A stretch of DNA of 64,000 nucleotides from Oxytricha trifallax (Eukaryota > Ciliophora > Spirotrichea > Sporadotrichida > Oxytrichidae), in the NCBI GenBank assembly GCA_000711775.1, contig ARYC01017305.1, positions 25,834-89,833 of the forward strand. The letters run 5' to 3'. Under the pieces are notes generated by a model, which saw only the letters and a list, made by a program, of their open reading frames with translations, made no database searches and had not been told where the DNA came from. A program made the translations under genes and the position numbers. Below, one piece after another: positions 57,450-64,000 of this stretch (its first letter is position 1; each line of letters opens with the position of its first letter).

Positions 57450-58670
57450 TGTTCCAACCGAGACCCCCTCCCACCCCCCTCCCAGGCCTTAAAACGAGAA
57501 CCCCCTCCCACCCTAACTAGACCCCCCCTCCCACCCCAACAACATCCCCATTCATATGAAAATTTTGATTCTCAATGTTTAAATAATTTTCCATCATGAC
57601 TTATTGGTATCATAATGTTTCTTACACATAAAAAATATCATTTTTTGCAAAATTTTTCTCAACCTATATTATGATACTCTCTTTTCAATTTTGGTATTTA
57701 AAAACTTTCACTACATCCTTCGTACTTTTTAGCACATACTCCTATAGGAAAATTATTTAATCATCTATATCTCATGGTCTAGATATACTTATAACGAAAA
57801 AAATAATCAACCTACAAACCCACACAAATATTATTCCTTACAATTCAAATCATTTTAATAGACTGCATTCAATAAATTTCAATAGTAGTCCCATTAATTT
57901 TTATATTATATTATTTCCTCAATTTCCTGTATATTAAATCATTATAATTTTTATAGCAATTGAATTTTTATGTAAAATAAATATAAAGAATATTAATATG
58001 TATGTTTTTAATATAATATTAAACAGCTTGTAAAGAATAAAGATATAATTTTATAAATTTAAATAATCATATTACATGAATTTCATTAGAATTAAATAAA
58101 TAATAGATTATAAAAATACATATTAATATTCTTTATATTTATTTTACATAAAAATTCAATTGCTATAAAAATTATAATGATTTAATATACAGGAAATTGA
58201 GGAAATAATATAATATAAAAATTAATGGGACTACTATTGAAATTTATTGAATGCAGTCTATTAAAATGATTTGAATTGTAAGGAATAATATTTGTGTGGG
58301 TTTGTAGGTTGATTATTTTTTTCGTTATAAGTATATCTAGACCATGAGATATAGATGATTAAATAATTTTCCTATAGGAGTATGTGCTAAAAAGTACGAA
58401 GGATGTAGTGAAAGTTTTTAAATACCAAAATTGAAAAGAGAGTATCATAATATAGGTTGAGAAAAATTTTGCAAAAAATGATATTTTTTATGTGTAAGAA
58501 ACATTATGATACCAATAAGTCATGATGGAAAATTATTTAAACATTGAGAATCAAAATTTTCATATGAATGGGGATGTTGTTGGGGTGGGAGGGGGGGTCT
58601 TGTTAGGGTGGGAAGGGGGTTCTCGTTTTAGGCCTGGGAGGGGGGTGGAGGGGGGGTCTCGGTTGGAACA
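57450..58670. mobile_element. Foldback element F1, nearly perfect arms
   Basis: Two arms of about 555 bp (57450-58004 and about 58115-58670) are almost identical inverted copies around a 110-bp AT-rich loop. The outer 100 bp are C-rich on the left and G-rich on the right, with repeated units of the type GAGACCCCCTCCCACCC. The flanks carry AATAGCT on both sides (57444-57450 and 58671-58677), a likely 7-8 bp target duplication. No own gene: the 89-residue frame at 57330-57599 reads the C-rich repeat. The near identity of the arms implies recent formation or arm correction. Confidence 0.85.
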
Positions 58671-59034
58671 AATAGCTTTTCATTTAATATATTATAGCCT
58701 ATGATCTATGCATATCAAATAGATTACTGTTATAAAAAGTTTATATTATTTGGCATTACTTCTTTTCTTGAGATTATAAGAGATTCTTGTTTAACTCTTT
58801 ATATTTCTTATTTCTAGATTATTATCCTCTCAAATACTATCAATTATATAATTATAATTTTGTAGTTCAAGCATTTGTATTAGAATATTCAAAAATAAAA
58901 TCATTCATGATAATTATTAATAAAAACCCAATAGTAAAATTTGAAATAATTGTGAATTTAAAAATTTATTAGTTCTTTAATTTTTATTATTATAAAACCT
59001 TTGGAAGCTTATGATTAATTAACTTAGTACATTT

Positions 59035-59457
59035 TATATATATATATAGGGTTCTACACAAAACGAAAAGCTAGCAAACTTAATTGAGTGATTTGATTAA
59101 ATTTTATTTGTGTTTACATCCTAATATTATAGTAATTTTACCTTCGGTCTTCTGTTCGTATTATCAGTCACACCAACCATCATAAACTTCCACTCATCAT
59201 AGCTAGAAAAACTTGACCTAAAGGTGCTGTCTCCCTCCTTCAGGCCCTTATCGCACCATCACATATTCCAGCCAGTAATCTGAGAGATAAGACAACGATT
59301 TCTTCAGAATAACATAACCTTTAAGTAAAAATCTTAGAAAGAAATAATCATTCAACCATCTTTGGTGATGACGCTCCTGCTTATTACAAGAAGATGGGGT
59401 TGACTCAATATATATCTTAAATGTTTGAAAATTAAAAATCATATAAGATGATGAAGT
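59035..59457 (-). pseudogene. Gene fragment, unrecognised
   Basis: A frame from ATG 59442 (64 residues, SLSYLSDYWLEYVMVR), then after one frame change GLKEGDSTFRSSFSSYDEW and MMVGVTDNTNRRPK. A 21-bp GTAAAATTACTATAATATTAG segment that looks like a minimal intron (59127-59147) follows, and coding-like sequence continues beyond it. GC content is higher than its surroundings, as in macronuclear genes. No family recognised. Confidence 0.4.
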
Positions 59458-59590
59458 AACGTAAAATATTTATAAATACTTAAATATATCCAAAATGGAT
59501 TAAAATATTTTTAAAATAATATATGATTCTCTCTTAATTCGCAGCTAAACCATATTGAATTTTTATAGTAAAAGCAAACTTTTTTAATTT

Positions 59591-60939
59591 AATATTGCTA
59601 AAATATAATTGAATTGGGAAAATGAGATAAATAAAATACAAGTTTAAATATAATTAATCATAACTGCCACTAAATAGACTTGTCTACAGATCAAATTTGG
59701 CTTGATGTACTGACCGTTATGTTTTCAAGGTCTCACCGTATTAAGTCAGCGTTTCCGAGATTGTGTTGATCCGATTTGTCTTTTGACAGCATTTGACACT
59801 TTGTATTTTTGTGCTATAGGGTAAAATACACGCATTTGACCATTTGACACATTTGACAGATGATTTTTTGTGTCAATTAGTCGGATTTAAGATTTACAAA
59901 TTAATATATTAATATACAATTATTAAATTATTTTAATATAATTATTATACAAATTTGACAATTTGACACATTTGACACATTTGACAGTATTTTTTTAATG
60001 TCAAGTGATTTAAGTTAAAGTGATATGTAATATATTAGTACCGTATATAATAAAAAGCATTCGTATCGCATTCATCTAAAACTTCACTGTCACTCATCCA
60101 TTCGTTGAGGACTTCTCAGACATGGAGTCAGATACTCACACTTGCACTTGAATGCAAGCAGACTGCCCTAACGCTGACGAACTTGACGGTGATTGCTCAT
60201 GGGAGAGACAAGTCGCTATTCAATGCAGAGAAACATCAGATGATAAGGTTATGATTAGAGTTGCCACCAACTCCATGCCAAACCATTGCATGCAACCAGA
60301 GACCCTCTTCCCAGATGCAAACCTAATCGACTTTGAGGTAGAATTCAGCAAGCCAGCTGCCCTTGTAATAAAGGCGTGATAACTACATCTACCTACTATT
60401 TCGAGAGAACTGACCTTGAGACCACCGGCACTCTCTGCATTGGCAGCTCCGGCGCCATTACTGATACGAATGCTTTTTATTATATACGGTACTAATATAT
60501 TACATATCACTTTAACTTAAATCACTTGACATTAAAAAAATACTGTCAAATGTGTCAAATGTGTCAAATTGTCAAATTTGTATAATAATTATATTAAAAT
60601 AATTTAATAATTGTATATTAATATATTAATTTGTAAATCTTAAATCCGACTAATTGACACAAAAAATCATCTGTCAAATGTGTCAAATGGTCAAATGCGT
60701 GTATTTTACCCTATAGCACAAAAATACAAAGTGTCAAATGCTGTCAAAAGACAAATCGGATCAACACAATCTCGGAAACGCTGACCTAATACGGTGAGAC
60801 CTTGAAAACATAACGGTCAGTACATCAAGCCAAATTTGATCTGTAGACAAGTCTATTTAGTGGCAGTTATGATTAATTATATTTAAACTTGTATTTTATT
60901 TATCTCATTTTCCCAATTCAATTATATTTTAGCAATAAT
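59591..60939. mobile_element. Foldback element F2 with a captured gene piece
   Basis: Arms 59591-60067 and 60463-60939 are inverted copies of 477 bp each with no length difference. They contain repeated TTTGACACATTTGACA units. Between them lies a 395-bp unique segment (60068-60462) of much higher GC content that is coding-like. This is the structure of an element that has picked up host DNA between its arms. No clear target duplication was found and no transposase is present. Confidence 0.85.
60068..60462 (+). pseudogene. Captured host-gene fragment inside F2
   Basis: One frame is open across almost the whole segment except for a TGA at 60148. From ATG 60151 it contains CSWERQVAIQCRET, VMIRVATNSMPNHC and NLIDFEVEFSKPAA. 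A frame change near 60375 leads to STYYFERTDLETTGTLC. The pattern of a TNxxPNHC motif followed by a beta-rich segment recalls YHYH-type secreted proteins common in ciliates; that is a tentative reading. It stops abruptly at both arms. The minus-strand 96-residue frame here is antisense. Confidence 0.5.
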
Positions 60940-61324
60940 ATTAAAAGAGCTAATTTCACACTTGAATTTCAGTATTACTTATTAAATTACATTATTTTCT
61001 CAGTTTATTGAAACAGCTAAAAATTCGCAACTAGTAGTATTTGCTTAATAGACCTAATAATAATAATATATTTATTGCATCAATTAATTATCTAATATGT
61101 AACAGATCTTCGCTAAACAACAATTGATCTTGGAAATATTATATATTTTATATAACAATGGCAAATTAATTTCTCAGTTTTAAACTTTATTCATACTTAA
61201 TGAAAATGTCTAAATTTTATTTAATTTTATAATGCTTTGTTATTTTTAATTAACTAATATTTAATTTTAGAATTTTTTATTACATTTTTACTTTTAATTT
61301 CACGAATGTTTTATATTTTATAAA

Positions 61325-62424
61325 TAGTACATTTACACACTACAGTTCGCAAGCTAACCTTTGTGGATGAAGAATCCTTCTGGTAGGAGATAGAGATAGA
61401 AGTTAAAATTGAGGCCACTATTTGATTTGAGTTGAAAATCACACAGAAGGAGACACTCCAAAGGATAGAGGTAGAGTCCTAAATTATACTAAAAATAAAA
61501 AGTCCCAGCAGCATTGGAGATCACTGCATACAACGATGCTTTGGCCGGATTTTATTTTATTGTATTGATGATACTAGTTAAAAGGGTTACGATTATTACA
61601 AATTGACTTCTTAAACCCAAGGTTCAATGAATTTGATCTCGCTTGTACTTAAAACTCTTAACATGGTCTTTGATTTCGTAGAATAAAGCATTCAGATGAA
61701 ACCGTAGCTTTCTTAAAATCTTTTAGTTTAACTAATTGGCATAATTGTAAGTAGAATCTTCGATTAAATATCAAATGATATCGATTTACAGAAGTTGCAC
61801 TGACCGAGATAACCTAGGGTTTGGGCCAACGTAGAAATGCCCTTATTACAAAGCGCGTAGGAACTCAGAAGTCATTGTTAGTCCGAGAGTACCTTGAAAG
61901 GTTTGATGTTAATTCATATAAACGGTTGATATACTCCCTTAAATTAATTCAATGGCTAAAAATCATCATCATCATATCGATTTACTTTCAGCAGATCCTA
62001 AAGCCATCACTGATCTCTACATTTACAGAAACCTAATTGATTTTTTCAATAACGATGAATATGTTGGCGAAATTCTTTCATCTGCTTAGAATAATCTTAA
62101 TATTATCTACGGTAATGATTATTTCTCAAAACTCCAGCACCATTAAAAAAGTTCGACCTAATCTTCTTATCATTTTCAATTATTGTTTTGATTGTTTCTG
62201 ACGGAGACTAAAACGTTGCTTCAAGACTTGTTATTCACATTTCAAATGGCAAAGAGAAAATCCTGCTCTTATCTCAAACTATGTTTATAATCCATTCAAT
62301 TCAATTAAAGCAGCAAGAGGTGGGATTTTATGACTCTCTGGGTGAATATTAAGGATATTATATTTAAAACAATAATTGCAGGGTTACCAACTTTGCATCA
62401 TGCTTTCAAGTATTACCAGCTTGA
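61325..62424 (+). pseudogene. Decayed gene, unrecognised
   Basis: Plus-strand frames in order. About 61325-61803 is open except for one TGA at 61423 and contains SFWQEIEIEVKIEA and SIGDHCIQRCFGRILFYC. The same frame goes on to about 61930. ATG 61952 to TGA 62189 is 79 residues (four His in a row, then IDLLSADPKAITDLYIY). The last runs about 62175-62424 (SRLVIHISNGKEKILLL). Two frame changes and two TGA codons separate otherwise convincing coding sequence of some 350 codons. No family recognised. Confidence 0.45.
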
Positions 62425-62503
62425 TGATTTAGAAAATAGCTTTTATTTTTAGAGGATATTATCAAAGAAAAATTTCTCCTCGAGCAGAAGAAATCGATAT
62501 CAT

Positions 62504-62704
62504 TCAAAACAATAAAACGAGGATTGCCATCTTTATGTTGAAGCTGATATATAATTGGCAATTATTTGACACATACTTCCTCCTGTTGTTAGATAACGCA
62601 TCTACGACCACTACAGCTACATTAATATCATCCTGTAGCAGATGAGCGTCAACTTCCTGTTCCTGGAACCTAAAAGTACGATATAGCTCAAGAGGAGTAA
62701 GCAT
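62504..62704 (-). pseudogene. Gene fragment, 66-aa frame
   Basis: ATG 62704 to TGA 62504. Contains PLELYRTFRFQEQEVDAHL and NVAVVVVDALSNNRR. No TAA/TAG inside. Coding-like sequence in another frame continues upstream to about 62800 (LDLIYAQIPEVIDRRI). Higher GC than the surroundings. No family recognised. Confidence 0.4.
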
Positions 62705-62829
62705 TCACGTTAATCAAGTGCCGCGACATAAACTCCATGCTCATCTAGTTTTCAGATGCGGCGATCGATGACCTCAGGAATCTGAGCATATATGAGGTCT
62801 AATTCTGTTACTTATTTAGGTTATGATCA

Positions 62830-64000
62830 CCCCTCCAAGTAATTTCTATTGAAATGGGTATCACCCCCGTACCCCTCATATATAATTAATACCCCCTACT
62901 CTCCCAATAAAATCCCCATTTCATATGAAATTTTAAATTCGCGCAATTTAAATCGGTTTTCTTCTAGATATCTGGATATCATTTAGTGATAATAAAATAT
63001 CATAATATTTTGCTTATTATACTTAATAAAAAATAAAAAGATTTATTATAAACTCTTCAACATGCGTCATCAATTTTTGTGTATAAACACTTATTGGAGC
63101 ATTTTTATTTGATGATTTTCTCATCAAATATCATAATTTTAACATAATAGTTATTTTTAAAGTATTTAAATAATTTTAAATCTTCTCAATTTATCCCTAT
63201 CTCAAACAAATAAAAAGAAAGAAGTGATTTTTGATTTATATTTTTAGAATATTTATTCTTTAACAAATATTTTTATATAAACAATGAACAAGATTATTAT
63301 TTATGAGAAATAAAAAGAAAAATAGATGTTTATAAAAATTTAGTTAAGAATAATAAGAATACTATTTATAGCGAGCTGGAAGAGCAGTTTCACTCATTAT
63401 TATTTTAAGTTGCTATAGGTTTTTCTAAAATCTTAATATTTTAGATATCCTACCTGGAAAAGCAGTGTCTAACTTTATTTAAGCATTAACAAAAAAGCCG
63501 TGATGATATTTAAAAATGGTAATATGTATTGTGGTTAATATAAGAATGGAGAACTTATTTGATTGTTTCTCTTCCTTTTTGATTTTTAAGTATTCTTATT
63601 ATTCTTAACTAAATTTTTATAAACATCTATTTTTCTTTTTATTTCTCATAAATAATAATCTTGTTCATTGTTTATATAAAAATATTTGTTAAAGAATAAA
63701 TATTCTAAAAATATAAATCAAAAATCACTTCTTTCTTTTTATTTGTTTGAGATAGGGATAAATTGAGAAGATTTAAAATTATTTAAATACTTTAAAAATA
63801 ACTATTATGTTAAAATTATGATATTTGATGAGAAAATCATCAAATAAAAATGCTCCAATAAGTGTTGTATACACCAAAAATTGATGACGCATGATTGAAG
63901 CAGTATAATTAAATCTTTTATTTTTTATTAAGTATAATAAGCAAAATATTATGATATTTTATTTCAACTCAAATAGATATCCAGCAATCTAGAAGAAAAC
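62830..64000. mobile_element. Foldback element F3, cut by the window end
   Basis: The left arm (to 63363) is the inverted copy of 63589-64000. Position 64000 mirrors 62952, so the rest of the right arm lies outside the window. The C-rich left end (62830-62930) and the block ATCCCCATTTCATATGAAA resemble F1 (ATCCCCATTCATATGAAAA), so F1 and F3 are one family. The loop (63364-63588) is unique sequence with a possible coding piece. Confidence 0.8.
63488..63563 (+). other. Possible MORN-repeat piece in the F3 loop
   Basis: A short frame ending at TGA near 63561 reads IFKNGNMYCGQYKNGEL, which fits one MORN repeat (GxxYxGxxxxGxxxG pattern). It may be host DNA captured in the loop, as in F2. Too short to be sure. 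Confidence 0.3.

Noticed and set aside
57330-57599. 89-residue proline-rich ORF
   Set aside because: It reads the C-rich repeats of foldback F1; the mirror arm gives a different frame (58522-58704) of Gly. No sign of a real gene.
60220-60510. 96-residue minus-strand ORF in F2
   Set aside because: Antisense to the plus-strand fragment, runs into the foldback arm, and the plus strand shows better motifs.

Overview
The window looks like germline (micronuclear) DNA of a hypotrich/spirotrich ciliate of the Oxytricha-Stylonychia-Tetmemena type. Evidence: base composition is very AT-rich. Long reading frames appear only when TAA and TAG are read as glutamine and TGA as the sole stop. Two transposons carry C4A4 telomere-type repeats at their tips and the gene set of telomere-bearing elements (TBEs). 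Introns are short (26-145 bp) GT..AG. The species cannot be fixed from the sequence. No rRNA, tRNA, CRISPR array or housekeeping locus was seen. || Layout: 1-3.0 kb is AT-rich with one palindromic MITE. 3.02-7.23 kb is a complete TBE (TBE-a) with an intact DD34E transposase, a 22-kDa gene and a zinc-finger/kinase gene. 7.2-12 kb is mostly featureless. 12.1-15.3 kb holds several gene-like fragments, including a two-exon frame of about 338 codons without TGA. 15.7-20.8 kb holds two Merlin-type elements with 8- and 9-bp target duplications; one sits inside a MITE and the other contains a 1.5-kb TA-flanked element (A). 22.6-24.2 kb is a decayed gene region (P1) whose first part has a paralogue at 43.3-44.2 kb (P2). 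26.2-30.0 kb is a TBE relative without telomeric tips in which an MT-A70 adenine methyltransferase relic occupies the place of the kinase gene. 37.4-42.5 kb is another TBE relative carrying a second TA-flanked element (B) and a MITE. 47.8-57.2 kb is a second TBE (TBE-b) split by a 5.1-kb TBE relative (e), which itself contains two palindromic elements. 57.4-64.0 kb has three large foldback elements separated by gene relics; one foldback carries a GC-richer host-gene fragment in its loop. || How the parts work together: at least five elements share one plan, with transposase and 22-kDa gene converging and a third gene diverging from the 22-kDa gene. A short intron near the 3' end of the 22-kDa gene sits at the same place in four of them. 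Only TBE-a has an intact transposase; the other elements have frameshifts, TGA codons or nested insertions. The window is best read as a layered transposon graveyard in germline-limited DNA. I could not define macronuclear-destined segments or pointers, because that needs the macronuclear genome.
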